Program-made: the position numbers and the translations under genes
Shown: positions 1 to 8,627 of the stretch, piece by piece
Layout of the letters: the number at the start of each line of letters is the position of its first letter
How positions within the stretch are numbered: the first letter of the stretch is position 1
Notes under the pieces: generated by a model
Databases searched by the model: none
What the model saw: the letters and a program-made list of their open reading frames with translations, nothing else
Told to the model about the DNA's origin: nothing
Origin: Myxococcales bacterium
GTDB taxonomy: Bacteria > Myxococcota_A > Polyangia > Polyangiales > Ga0077539
Length of the DNA: 62,022 bases
Assembly (NCBI GenBank): GCA_016792845.1
Contig: JAEUKH010000010.1
Span: 1 to 62,022 of the forward strand
Direction of reading: 5' to 3'

Positions 1-159
1 CTAGCGACGCGACCAAGTAGTCTCCCGTCGCCCCACTTTAGGTCCGCGGCGCGCTGCTGCGTTGCCGGGTCTCGACGGGCCAACAGCCCGTCTTCGCCCC
101 GTCGCCTTGCATCACTTGCGCCCCTTCGCGGTGCTCGGTCCGACGACTTGGGCGCGTCT

Positions 160-1308
160 CTAGAGTTCGAGGGTGTCGCGGACCTGGGGGATGCTCGCGC
201 TGCGGCACTGGGCGCCCGGGGTGAGGGCGGGGGCGCGCATCCAACTGGGGGGCAGCGCCGTCATCGTGCCGCACGCCGCCGTGAGCGGAACCTGCTCGGC
301 CACGTTGCCGCGCACGTTCACCGCGCCCGCTTCGAGGCATCGCTGGAGGCACCCGAGGGCCCCCGCGGGGTCGTTCTCGGCCACCACGCAGGGCCGCTCG
401 ACGGTGAGCTCGCGGGGCACGAGGCGCACCATCACGTCGACCCGGCGGGCCTCGGGGCACTGCCCGGCGAGCACCACGCCGTTGAGGGCGACGCCGGGGC
501 TGCAGGCGGCGGTGTGGCGGTCCATCCAGGCGGTTCCGGCGCCGAGGACGGTGGTGGCGCCGGTGGCGCTGGGGCCGAAGACCTCGGCGGGGCTCAGGGC
601 GTCGCAGCCCGCGGGCGGGGCCGCGGCGCCCCGTTGTCGCAGGGCCATCCCGCAGCGCACGGCGCGGGCGACCTGGGCGGCGCGGCACCACGCGAGCTGC
701 TCGTTGCCGCGGGTGCGGTCTTCGGCCGTGGCCGCGGTCGCGGGCGCGAACCACCCGCGCTCGGGGCTGAACGACACCGCCGAGCCCAGGGCCTCGCAGC
801 CCGCAAAGGTGGTGCTCTGCGAGAGCGCGACGTGGTCGACGTGGCCCACCGTGACCAGCTCCAGGGTGCCGTCGCTCTGCACAAAATCGCGGAGCACCGC
901 GCCCGCGCAGCTCCATCGGTCGACCAGGGCGCCGTTGAGGTTCGGGCAGCGGGTCATGGCCTCGGGGCTCTCGCGGAGCTGAAAGCGACCGAGGTCGAAG
1001 AAGGCGTTGGCGTCGCAGCGCACCCGCCAATGGAGGGCGTCTCCGCCCACGGTCTCGATCGAGCAGAACGACCCGAGGGTCATGCGCACGGTGTCCATCG
1101 CGCGGCCTGCGGCGTCGCGGGCGCGGGTGACGGTGGCGCGCTGACAGGCCTGGGTCATCGCGGTGATGCGCGCGACGGCGTCGGGGTCGGTGTCTCGCAC
1201 CCTGCGGGTGTCGTGAAGGGCGGGCGCGGCGGTGACGGCGCCTGCCCCGAGGGTCGCGCTGCGGTCGCAAGCGAAGAGCAGGGCGGCCGCGGTGAGGGCG
1301 CGTCTCAT
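160..1308 (-). CDS. Putative lipoprotein of unknown function
   Basis: The product has 382 residues and I do not recognise its family. It opens with MRRAL, a short hydrophobic stretch and a Cys at about residue 14 (LLFAC), which fits a lipoprotein signal peptide. The rest is soluble-looking and holds many scattered Cys residues, which suggests disulfides in an exported protein. The ATG at 1308 was chosen because it overlaps the TGA of the upstream 810-residue gene by 4 bp (ATGA, 1305-1308), so the two are probably translationally coupled. A longer frame upstream would run into that neighbour. The pairing suggests joint work at the envelope; no catalytic motif is visible. Confidence 0.7.
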   Translation of the reverse strand: MRRALTAAALLFACDRSATLGAGAVTAAPALHDTRRVRDTDPDAVARITAMTQACQRATVTRARDAAGRAMDTVRMTLGSFCSIETVGGDALHWRVRCDANAFFDLGRFQLRESPEAMTRCPNLNGALVDRWSCAGAVLRDFVQSDGTLELVTVGHVDHVALSQSTTFAGCEALGSAVSFSPERGWFAPATAATAEDRTRGNEQLAWCRAAQVARAVRCGMALRQRGAAAPPAGCDALSPAEVFGPSATGATTVLGAGTAWMDRHTAACSPGVALNGVVLAGQCPEARRVDVMVRLVPRELTVERPCVVAENDPAGALGCLQRCLEAGAVNVRGNVAEQVPLTAACGTMTALPPSWMRAPALTPGAQCRSASIPQVRDTLEL

Positions 1309-3737
1309 CGCCCCCCCACGAGCTCGACCAGGGTCGAGAGGTTGATGCCGAGGTAGGGGCTCACCCAGGGCTCGTCGTCGCGGGTGCCCGTGGCGAGGTG
1401 GAGCATCGCGCCGACCGAGACGAGCCGCGGCGCCACCTCGGGGCCCCAGCTCATGGCCAGCGAGAGGCCCGCCCCGGCGCGGGTGACCGCTGCGTCGTCG
1501 AAGGTGACGCCCACGGTGGCCGAGAGGGCCGCCTGGGCCGAGAAGCCGTAGCCGATCCGCGCGTCGGCGTACCCCACGGGCACGGCCACCCCGGTGGCAA
1601 AGGGCGTGTAGAGAAAGAAGGCCCACTGCACGTCGCCGAGGAGCCCGAGGCGGAGCCAGCGGCGGGGCATCGCGACGCGCCGCGGGCGCACCCTGAAGTC
1701 AGCCTCGGCGAGGCACTCGAAGGGCAAATCGTTGCCGCGGTCGCGCACCAGGAAGGCCGTGAAGGTCTGGTCGACGGCGAGGGCGTCGGGGTCGACCGGG
1801 ATGCGGCTCCGTACGACGCCGGCGGGCTCGGTGGGGCACTGCCGCGCGCGGGTGAGGAGCACCGCGAGGGCGCTGTGGGGCGGGTTCGAGGGGCCCTCTT
1901 CGCGGGTCGAGCCGATCACCGGGAGGGCGCTGGTGAGCACCTCGTGGTGGTCCGGCGCGTTCCACGCGGCGCTCGCTGAGGGGCTTGAGATGAAGGCGAA
2001 GCGGGGGGTCTGAACCCTTCTGATGTAGCCGAAGACCGAGGTCTCTTCGACGGGCAGGTCGACCCACGGCGACGCCTCGACCCCTTCGGGCGCGCGGTAC
2101 GGCGTGTCGAAGCGCGTCGCGGCCTGGTGCCCGTCGACGGCGAGGCCCACGGGGAGCCAGTCGGTGCGGGGGTCGACGGCCACCATGCGCAGGAGGGTGA
2201 GGCCTTCGGCCGAGAGGGCGGCGTCGAGCGAGCGGGCGCGGCGGATCTCGATGAGACCGGGCTTCCAGACCGTGAGGCCGGTGTGGGCGGCGTCGAAGAC
2301 GAGGGCGCGGCAGGTGTTGTCGATGCAGGCGTAGAGCGAGCCGTCGTCTTCGCTGTCGAGGCTGAGCCGATCGCCGACCGAGACGATCTGCTCGGGGGCG
2401 TCGCGCTCGGTGTCGGGGCGCGGCCCGCGGGGGAGGGCGAGGCACACGTCGTCGAGTGCCTCGGTGCGGCGATGGCCCACGCCGTCGAGCTGCCAGCGCT
2501 GGCGGTGGGCGCAGAGCTGCCGCGGGATGCGCGCCGCGACGGCGTCAGGGAGCCCGACTCCGGCGAGCACGTTCGAGAGCCGGGCGCAGCGCGACGAGGG
2601 CGGCGTGGACTCGGGCAGCGATGCGCTCGGCGTGGCGCTGTACTGCGGCGGGATGCACACCTGGAGGCGTCGCAGCGCGCCCTGCCATTCGCCGAAGGTC
2701 GCGCTCATGGCGGGCGCGGCGGTGCGTCCGTAGCGGCCTTGCAGGGTGCGCGCGGCGAGGTCACCTGGCAGCGCGACGGTGTGCGCGTCTTGTGCGAAGC
2801 GCACCCGGTCGATGACCCGCGCGGGGCGTTCGGGGTGGGCCTCGTCGACGGCGGTGATCCAGAGCTGGCCGGCCTGGGCGGCGGTGGCGAACTCGGCCCA
2901 GGGGTCGTCGGCGAGGCCCGCGGTGCGTTCGAGGTGGAGGGCGCCGTCGTCGCCCCAGACGCCCGCGAACCACGGCGTGGTGAGGGGCGCGAGGAGCGCC
3001 CTGCGGAGGGGCGTGAGCGGGTCACCCGTGGCGACCGTGGCGAGGCGCATCGCCGCGGCCCGAGGCGCACCCGGGGCTGTCGCGCGGGCCGCGTAGACGA
3101 CGAAGGGCGAGGCGAGGTTGAGCTGCGTCGAGGCGGCGCCCGCGGGCAAGATGTGCGGGGTCGCCTGGTCTGAGAGCGCGGCGCCCTGGGCTTCGGGCAC
3201 GAAGCGAAGTTCGAGGAGCTGCTGCGCGCAGGGCGAGGCGTCGCCGACCCGCGCCACCGACAGCATGCGGGTGGGCGTCGAGACCTGCATCCGGAAGGCG
3301 TTTCGGAGCAGCGACTCGGTGCACTCTTCGCGAAAGATCGATTCGATCGGAGCCTGCGTCGCCGAGGGCCCGGGGGGCGGCTGTCCCGCGACGGGGGCAG
3401 CGGGGGGCGGCGGGTTGCGACGCGCGAAGACGGTGCGCGGCGGCGTCGCTGGGGGCGCGCCCCGGGCGAGCAGGAGCGAGAGCGTGGCGAAGTCGTAGTC
3501 GCCCGCGGGTACGGCGCGGAGGCTCGTGGCAGAGAGGCCGTAGCTGCACTCGGCCCGCACGCGAAAGGTGGTGGCGAGGGTCACAGGGACGTTCGACGAG
3601 GCGCGTCCGGTGGGGGTCTGGGCGAGCTCGGTGGGGTTGTTGAACGCCTCGAAGCAATCGAGCGCCGAGGCGGTAGAGGGTGTCGCGGAGAGGAGCGCGA
3701 GGCAGCGCCCCGCGTACGAGAGGATCGAGCGTCGCAT
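1305..3737 (-). CDS. Secreted or outer-membrane protein of unknown function with barrel-like C-terminus
   Basis: This is an 810-residue protein. It starts MRRSILSYAG and has an N-terminal hydrophobic signal ending near SASALDCF, so it is probably exported. The middle is a long soluble region with several paired Cys residues. The last 120 residues alternate short Gly-, Ala- and aromatic-rich segments (for example GYADARIGYGFSAQAAL and VSPYLGINL), as in small outer-membrane beta-barrels. It is the first gene of a two-gene unit, with the 382-residue lipoprotein gene overlapping its stop by 4 bp. I do not recognise the family. A surface or envelope role is inferred from the signal peptide and the C-terminal pattern only. 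Confidence 0.7.
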   Translation of the reverse strand: MRRSILSYAGRCLALLSATPSTASALDCFEAFNNPTELAQTPTGRASSNVPVTLATTFRVRAECSYGLSATSLRAVPAGDYDFATLSLLLARGAPPATPPRTVFARRNPPPPAAPVAGQPPPGPSATQAPIESIFREECTESLLRNAFRMQVSTPTRMLSVARVGDASPCAQQLLELRFVPEAQGAALSDQATPHILPAGAASTQLNLASPFVVYAARATAPGAPRAAAMRLATVATGDPLTPLRRALLAPLTTPWFAGVWGDDGALHLERTAGLADDPWAEFATAAQAGQLWITAVDEAHPERPARVIDRVRFAQDAHTVALPGDLAARTLQGRYGRTAAPAMSATFGEWQGALRRLQVCIPPQYSATPSASLPESTPPSSRCARLSNVLAGVGLPDAVAARIPRQLCAHRQRWQLDGVGHRRTEALDDVCLALPRGPRPDTERDAPEQIVSVGDRLSLDSEDDGSLYACIDNTCRALVFDAAHTGLTVWKPGLIEIRRARSLDAALSAEGLTLLRMVAVDPRTDWLPVGLAVDGHQAATRFDTPYRAPEGVEASPWVDLPVEETSVFGYIRRVQTPRFAFISSPSASAAWNAPDHHEVLTSALPVIGSTREEGPSNPPHSALAVLLTRARQCPTEPAGVVRSRIPVDPDALAVDQTFTAFLVRDRGNDLPFECLAEADFRVRPRRVAMPRRWLRLGLLGDVQWAFFLYTPFATGVAVPVGYADARIGYGFSAQAALSATVGVTFDDAAVTRAGAGLSLAMSWGPEVAPRLVSVGAMLHLATGTRDDEPWVSPYLGINLSTLVELVGGR

Positions 3738-3812
3738 GACAGCCCGTGACTCTACTCAAGCCCCGCGAGATGGCACGAAAGCGGCGAGGTTGTCCGCCGC
3801 CCGTCGTTGTTG

Positions 3813-4650
3813 GGGTGGTGTTGGTCGATGATCGGCAGCCCGTTGCGCGTTGGGGTAGGGGCGACCCGCGTGGCCGCGCGCCGCCCGTCGCGCGTCGTTT
3901 CATGGATGGCGTTGGTCGATGCCCGGTGACGTATTCGGGCAGGCACAAGGCCTGCCCCAACGACAACCAAACGCAACGTCGGATCAACCGGCAACGTTTC
4001 CCACGGCCCGTCGTCGCCCGCGGCCTGTCGTCGTATGGATGGCGTTGGTCGATGCGCGGTGACGTGTTCGGGCAGGCACAAGGCCTGCCCCTACGACAAC
4101 CGAACGCAACGTCGGATCTACCGGCAACGTTTCCCGCCGGGGTAGGGGCGACCCTCGTGGTCGCCCGCCGCCCGCGGTCGCCCGCCGCCTGCGGTTTCAT
4201 GGATGACGTTGGTCGATGCCCGTTGACGTGTTCGGGCAGGCACAAGGCCTGCCCCAACGACAATCGAACGCAACGTCGCATCGACCGGCAACGTTTCCCG
4301 CGGCCCGTCGTCGCCCGCGGCCTGTCGTCGTATGGATGGCGTTGGTCGATGCCCGGTGACGTGTTCGGGCAGGCACAAGGCCTGCCCCTACGACAACCGA
4401 ACGCAACGTCGGATCAACCGGCAACGTTTCCCGCCGGGGTAGGGGCGACCCTCGTGGTCGCCCGCCGCCTGCGGTCGCCCGCCGCCTGCGGTTGCCCGCC
4501 GCCTGCGGTCGCCCGCGGCCCGTCGTCGTATGGATGGCGTTGGCCGATGCCCGGTGACGTATTCGGGCAGGCACAAGGCCTGCCCCAACGACAACCGAAC
4601 GCAACGTCGGATCAACCGGGTTCGCCCGCCTCCTGCGGTCGCCCGTCGAT
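3813..4650. repeat. Cluster of five ~130-bp imperfect repeats built on two small palindromes
   Basis: Five copies of a unit beginning ATGGATGGCGTTGG start at 3902, 4035, 4199, 4332 and 4530 (spacings 133, 164, 133 and 198 bp). Each holds a hairpin with stem GGGCAGGC/GCCTGCCC and loop ACAAG, at 3937-3958, 4070-4091, 4234-4255, 4367-4388 and 4565-4586. A conserved tail follows (ACGACAACCGAACGCAACGT). Two of the spacers carry a second hairpin, GGGCGACC/GGTCGCCC with loop CTCGT, at 4146-4166 and 4443-4463. A degraded copy lies near 3856. The 17-bp GC-rich filler GCCCGCCGCCTGCGGTC also repeats. Frames through it encode only repeat-derived peptides, so I treat the region between 3738 and 4709 as non-coding. 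It resembles REP-type intergenic palindromes. Confidence 0.85.
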
Positions 4651-4709
4651 GCATCTGTCACCCATGGCCGCGACGTCGCCTACGCCGCCGCAGATCAGTA
4701 ACGCGCGGA

Positions 4710-6263
4710 TCAGTAACGCGCGGGGAAGCGCAAGAGGCGCCCCGTACCGTAGTCGTTGACGTACAAACTGCCGCTCGCATCAAACGCAATGGCGTGGGGG
4801 CCCGTGAGGCCCGTCACGTACGGCGTGGCCGCGTTCGTGGGCGTCACCCGAACCACGTTGTTGGTCGTGTAGTTGGCCACATACACGTTGCCCGAGGTGT
4901 CGAGCGCCATGCCGATGGGCCCCGAGACTCCCGTCAACGTGCGGAGCAGGCTCAGGTCGGGGTTGTACACAAACACCCGCGTGCCGCTCGTCAACGGGTT
5001 GCCGTAATCGCCCACGTACAGCCGCCCCCCGGGGTCGAAGCGAAGCTCAAGGGGGCCGCCGAAGCGCGGCACGATCGCGCGGGTGACGGCGCCGCCCGCG
5101 TCGATCCGGTCGACCGAGTCGCCGAACTCGTTCGACACCAGCAAGCGCCCCGTGGGGTCGTAGACGACACCCCAAGGGCCCGTAAAGCTCGCGGCGAAGG
5201 GCGTGCGCTGCCCCGCGCTGCCGTCGGGGTTGACGGCGATGCGGGTGACCCGATTGCCCTCGCGCTCGGCCACCACCACGTCGCCCGAGGGCGCGTAGGT
5301 CAGCTGCGAAGGGCCCGTGAGGTTCTCGGCCCAACGCGTCGCGCGGGTCGGCGTGACCGACCAATCGACCAGCCAGATCACGCCGAGCCCCGTCGCCGAG
5401 ACCAGCGCCGAGCGCCCGTCAGGGCGGAGCAAGAGCCCCTGCACGCCGCCAAGGTTCGCGGCCACCACCTCGACCTCACCGGCGCTCCGCGGAGGCACCG
5501 GGATGAAGCTCCCGTCGGGCGTCCGCGACGTGCATGCGCCCTGCACGCAGCGCGCACCAGCCGCGCACGCGGTGTTGCACCGGCCGCAGTGCTGCGGGTC
5601 AGTGGCAAGGTTGGTGCAGATGCCGCCGAAGCAGGTCAGCGTGCCGGTCGACTCGGGGATGCAAAACGTCGTACCTGCCGCACATCCGGCGGTGCAGGTG
5701 CCGCCCGAGCAGGTGAGCCCCGCGCAGCAGCGTCGGCCGCAGCCTCCGCAGTTGTTCACGTCGACGCTGAGGTTGGCGCACTGGCCGCCGCAGACCATCT
5801 CTCCGCCCACACACTGGGGCCCCGCGTCTGCAACACCCGCGTCTGCAACACCCGCGTCTGCAACGCCCGCGTCAGCAACACCCGCGTCTGCAACACCTGC
5901 GTCTGCAACACCCGCGTCTGCAACGCCCGCGTCTGCAACGCCCGCGTCTGCAACACCCGCGTCCGTAACGCCCGCGTCCGTAACGCCCGCGTCCGTAACG
6001 CCTGCGTCTGCAACGCCCGCGTCTGCAACGCCTGCGTCTGCAACACCCGCGTCTGCAACGCCCGCGTCTACAACGCCCGCGTCCGTAACGCCTGCGTCTG
6101 CAACGCCCGCGTCTGCAACGCCCGCGTCTGAGACGCCCAGGTCGCTCGCTGGGGAGTCGGTTGTGCTCGCATCGAGCGCTGCCGTTGTCGCCGAACCGCC
6201 CCCGCAGGCGCCCAACAAGGCAGGCACCAGCAACCACCCCAAACCACGCGTCGTTCGCATCAC
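4710..6263 (-). CDS. Lipoprotein with DAG-repeat linker, Cys-rich module and NHL-like beta-propeller
   Basis: The 517-residue product has a lipoprotein signal (LLGAC, Cys20). Then comes a linker of about 21 copies of the pentapeptide (A/T/V/S)DAGV at residues ~45-149. A Cys-rich segment with NNCGGCGRRC and QHCGRCNTAC follows at ~150-250. The C-terminal ~270 residues form repeated strands of the type GPxGxxxDxxGNxYVANY, typical of NHL/SMP-30-like propellers. The likely design is a lipid-anchored stalk holding an extracellular propeller that binds a ligand or protein. The start at 6263 is followed at once by a second Met, so 6260 is equally possible. The acyl-CoA dehydrogenase gene upstream ends 48 bp away on the same strand. 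The ligand is unknown. Confidence 0.8.
   Translation of the reverse strand: MMRTTRGLGWLLVPALLGACGGGSATTAALDASTTDSPASDLGVSDAGVADAGVADAGVTDAGVVDAGVADAGVADAGVADAGVADAGVTDAGVTDAGVTDAGVADAGVADAGVADAGVADAGVADAGVADAGVADAGVADAGVADAGPQCVGGEMVCGGQCANLSVDVNNCGGCGRRCCAGLTCSGGTCTAGCAAGTTFCIPESTGTLTCFGGICTNLATDPQHCGRCNTACAAGARCVQGACTSRTPDGSFIPVPPRSAGEVEVVAANLGGVQGLLLRPDGRSALVSATGLGVIWLVDWSVTPTRATRWAENLTGPSQLTYAPSGDVVVAEREGNRVTRIAVNPDGSAGQRTPFAASFTGPWGVVYDPTGRLLVSNEFGDSVDRIDAGGAVTRAIVPRFGGPLELRFDPGGRLYVGDYGNPLTSGTRVFVYNPDLSLLRTLTGVSGPIGMALDTSGNVYVANYTTNNVVRVTPTNAATPYVTGLTGPHAIAFDASGSLYVNDYGTGRLLRFPARY
5817..6131 (-). repeat. 15-bp minisatellite encoding xDAGV repeats
   Basis: About 21 tandem copies of a 15-bp unit (CCCGCGTCTGCAACA and close variants on the + strand) lie inside the propeller lipoprotein gene and encode its ADAGV/TDAGV linker. 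Variation is mostly at one codon (Ala, Thr, Val or Ser). The high identity between copies suggests recent expansion or ongoing homogenisation, so copy number may differ between strains. Confidence 0.9.
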
Positions 6264-6310
6264 CGTAGACCGTAACGGAGCGCGTGGCCGGGGGCAATCG
6301 CCGCCGAAGG

Positions 6311-7474
6311 CTACTTCGACTCGTACTCGCTCTGGAGCATCTTCGCGATGGTCTGAAGCTGCATGTTGCTCGTGCCTTCGTAGATCTTGCCGATCTTCGC
6401 GTCTCGGTAGAACTTCTCGACCGGGTAGTCTTTCGTGAAGCCCACGCCGCCGAGAAACTCGACCGCCATCGAGGCGACGCGCTCGGCCACGTTCGAGGCG
6501 TGGAGCTTCGCCATCGCGGCCTCTTTGATAAACGGAAGGCCCGCGTCTTTGAGCCGTGCGGCGTTGTAGACCATCAGCCGGGCCGACTCGATCTCGACGG
6601 CGCAGTTGGCATACTGAAACTGGAGCCCCTGGAAGTTCGCGATCGACTGGCCGAACTGCTTCCGTTCGAGCATGTACTTCATGGCGTAGTCGAAGGCGCC
6701 CTGGGCGGTGCCGAGCATCTGCGCGGCGATGCCGATGCGGCCCTCGTTCAGCGTCTCAATGGCGATCTTGTAGCCCTTGCCGATCTCGCCGAGCACGTTC
6801 TCTTCGGGCACGATGCAGTCTTCGAGGATCAGCTCGCAGGTCGAGCTCGCGCGGATGCCCAGCTTGTCTTCCTTCTTGCCGACGCTGAAGCCCTGAAAGC
6901 CTCGCTCGACGATGAAGGCCGTGATGCCGCGGTAGCCCTTGCTCGGGTCTACGTTGGCGAACACGATGAAGAAGTTTGCCTCGTTGGCGTTGGTGATCCA
7001 GAGCTTGCGGCCGTTGAGCACCCAGTGACCGTCGCGGCGCTCGGCGCGACACTGCAACGCGAAGGCGTCGCTGCCCGAGGCGGGCTCTGAGAGCGCGTAG
7101 GAGCCGATCCATTCGCTCGAAAGCTTCGGGAAGTACTTCTGCTTCTGCGCCTCGCTGGCCCACCTGAGCACCGCGTTGGCCACCAGCGTGTTCTGCACGT
7201 CGACCAGCACGCTCACCGACGGGTCGACCGTCGCGAGGGCCTCGACGGCCAGGATGGCGTTGAAGAAGTTCGAGCCCGCGCCGCCGTACTGCTCGGGCAC
7301 CTCGACGGCCATCACCCCGAGCTCGAAGAGCTTGGTCACGATCTCGGGGTTCATCGCGCCTTTGTGATCCATCGCGGCGACATAGGGGGCGACCTGTTCG
7401 CGCGCGAAGGCCAGGGCGGCGTCGCGAAACATCTTCTCTTCTTCAGACAACGTGGTCAGGGCAGGGTGGCTCAT
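6311..7474 (-). CDS. Acyl-CoA dehydrogenase
   Basis: This is a 387-residue flavoprotein of the short-chain acyl-CoA dehydrogenase type, which oxidises acyl-CoA to enoyl-CoA and passes electrons to ETF. Visible marks are the FAD/substrate segment around YALSEPASGSDA, WITNANEANFF, the ERKQFGQSI helix and the catalytic-base region IYEGTSNMQ, with Glu at about residue 366. The length is normal for the family. The ATG at 7474 was chosen over a frame extending to 7699 because it begins the usual N-terminus (MSHPALTTLSEEE) and is preceded by GGAG at a 6-7 nt spacing. No other beta-oxidation genes are adjacent, so the exact substrate is open. Confidence 0.95.
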   Translation of the reverse strand: MSHPALTTLSEEEKMFRDAALAFAREQVAPYVAAMDHKGAMNPEIVTKLFELGVMAVEVPEQYGGAGSNFFNAILAVEALATVDPSVSVLVDVQNTLVANAVLRWASEAQKQKYFPKLSSEWIGSYALSEPASGSDAFALQCRAERRDGHWVLNGRKLWITNANEANFFIVFANVDPSKGYRGITAFIVERGFQGFSVGKKEDKLGIRASSTCELILEDCIVPEENVLGEIGKGYKIAIETLNEGRIGIAAQMLGTAQGAFDYAMKYMLERKQFGQSIANFQGLQFQYANCAVEIESARLMVYNAARLKDAGLPFIKEAAMAKLHASNVAERVASMAVEFLGGVGFTKDYPVEKFYRDAKIGKIYEGTSNMQLQTIAKMLQSEYESK

Positions 7475-7584
7475 TTTCGCTCCGCGTGGTCGCCGCACCG
7501 TATGGGCCGACCGACGTGCCGAGGTGTGTAGACGATCCGACAACGGCGATCCAGAGGGGGCGACGAGTGTGGTATCGGTGCGGC

Positions 7585-8562
7585 ATGCGAACGCTTGCGT
7601 CGGTGCTGGCCTTGTGCCTCGTCGGGTGTGCCTCGAACAGCGGGAATTCAAGCGCCACCCCGGGCGACGCATCGACTGTGACCCGCGACGCCGGCTCATG
7701 GGCCGACAGCGCGGCGGTCGACGACGCGGGCGCCCAGCCGTTGCCAGACGCGGGCGCTGTGCCCGAGAGCCCGCTCATCGCCGCGAGGCCGTACACGCGC
7801 CGTGTGCCCGCCGCGTACGATGGCACGAGGGCCTTTCCGCTCATCTTGGTGCTGCACGGGTACGGGGCCGCGGGGGCGCCGCAGTCGCTCTATCTCGGTA
7901 TGAACCGCCTCGCCGACACCCACGGCATCTTGCTCGCGCACCCCGACGGCACCACCGACGCCATGGGCCGCCGCTTCTGGAACGCCTCGAACGCCTGCTG
8001 CGACTTCTACCGCCGCGGCATCGACGACGTGGCCTACCTCACCGCCGTGCTCGACGACATGGAGGCCCGCTTCCGCGTCGACCCGCAGCGGGTCTTCGTC
8101 GTGGGTCACTCGAACGGCGGCTTCATGGCCCATCGCCTCGCGTGCGCCATCCCCGGGCGGGTGAAGGCCATCGCGAGCCTCGCGGGCGCCGCGGGGATGC
8201 CCAACGACTACGCCTGCGAGCCGAGCGCGCCGGTGCATGTGCTCCAGATTCATGGCACGAGCGACGGCACGGTGCTCTACGGCGGCGGGAGCTTCCCGGT
8301 GAGCGGCGCGTACCCGTCGGCGGCGATGACCACCGAGATGTGGGCCCAACGCTGGGGCTGCGGCGCCTTCCAAGATGACCCGATGCGGCTCGACCTCGAC
8401 ACCGGCCTCGCGGGCGCCGACACCACCGTCTCGCGCGCCACGGGCTGCACCCGCGCCGGCGTCGAGCTGTGGACCATCGCCAACGGCGCCCACATCCCCG
8501 CCCTCGGCAGCGCCTTCGGCGACGCCGTCTGGGCCTACTTCTCGCGGGTCACCGCGCGGTAG
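7585..8562 (+). CDS. LpqC-type esterase lipoprotein (polyhydroxybutyrate depolymerase/feruloyl esterase family)
   Basis: The 325-residue product has an N-terminal lipobox (CLVGC, Cys15), an Ala/Asp/Gly-rich linker, and then an alpha/beta-hydrolase domain from about residue 65. The domain shows the oxyanion region LILVLHGYG, the nucleophile elbow GHSNGG (Ser176), a likely acid in HGTSDGT (Asp227) and a C-terminal His in NGAHIP (about 303). This layout matches secreted esterases that cleave polyhydroxyalkanoate or feruloyl esters. The ATG at 7585 gives the signal peptide directly. It is divergent from the acyl-CoA dehydrogenase gene, with 110 bp between starts. The physiological ester is not evident from the sequence. 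Confidence 0.88.
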   Translation: MRTLASVLALCLVGCASNSGNSSATPGDASTVTRDAGSWADSAAVDDAGAQPLPDAGAVPESPLIAARPYTRRVPAAYDGTRAFPLILVLHGYGAAGAPQSLYLGMNRLADTHGILLAHPDGTTDAMGRRFWNASNACCDFYRRGIDDVAYLTAVLDDMEARFRVDPQRVFVVGHSNGGFMAHRLACAIPGRVKAIASLAGAAGMPNDYACEPSAPVHVLQIHGTSDGTVLYGGGSFPVSGAYPSAAMTTEMWAQRWGCGAFQDDPMRLDLDTGLAGADTTVSRATGCTRAGVELWTIANGAHIPALGSAFGDAVWAYFSRVTAR

Positions 8563-8586
8563 CCCAGATCACGCAGACTCACGCTG

Positions 8587-8627
8587 ATGTAGACACTGCC
8601 CACATCGCAAGTTGACAGTGTTTACAT
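8587..8627. promoter_or_regulatory. Two tandem 19-bp palindromes of the ATGTNNACANTGTNNACAT family
   Basis: Site 1 (8587-8605) reads ATGTAGACA-C-TGCCCACAT and site 2 (8609-8627) reads AAGTTGACA-G-TGTTTACAT. Their centres are 22 bp apart, about two helical turns. They lie between the convergent esterase and pirin genes, and site 2 touches the pirin stop codon. Near-perfect relatives occur at 50578 and 59190. The outer arms TGTAGACACTG and CAGTGTTTACA can also pair as a hairpin. The site could be a protein-binding element or a terminator; the sequence cannot decide. Confidence 0.5.

Noticed and set aside
1..159. Partial gene at the left edge
   Set aside because: Only shadow frames with Arg/His-rich composition run through it; nothing recognisable was seen.
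3813..4650. CRISPR-like array
   Set aside because: Units are ~130 bp with irregular spacing (133-198 bp), and the spacers themselves repeat; no cas genes are nearby.
3752..4661. Several open frames of 85-155 residues across the repeat cluster on both strands
   Set aside because: Their peptides are just translations of the palindromic repeats (VGAGLVPAR, VGATLVVAR types) and lack normal gene features.
8588..8626. Simple intrinsic terminator between the esterase and pirin genes
   Set aside because: The hairpin loop is 17 nt, there is no T-run, and the two internal 19-bp palindromes explain the symmetry better; kept as a possibility only.
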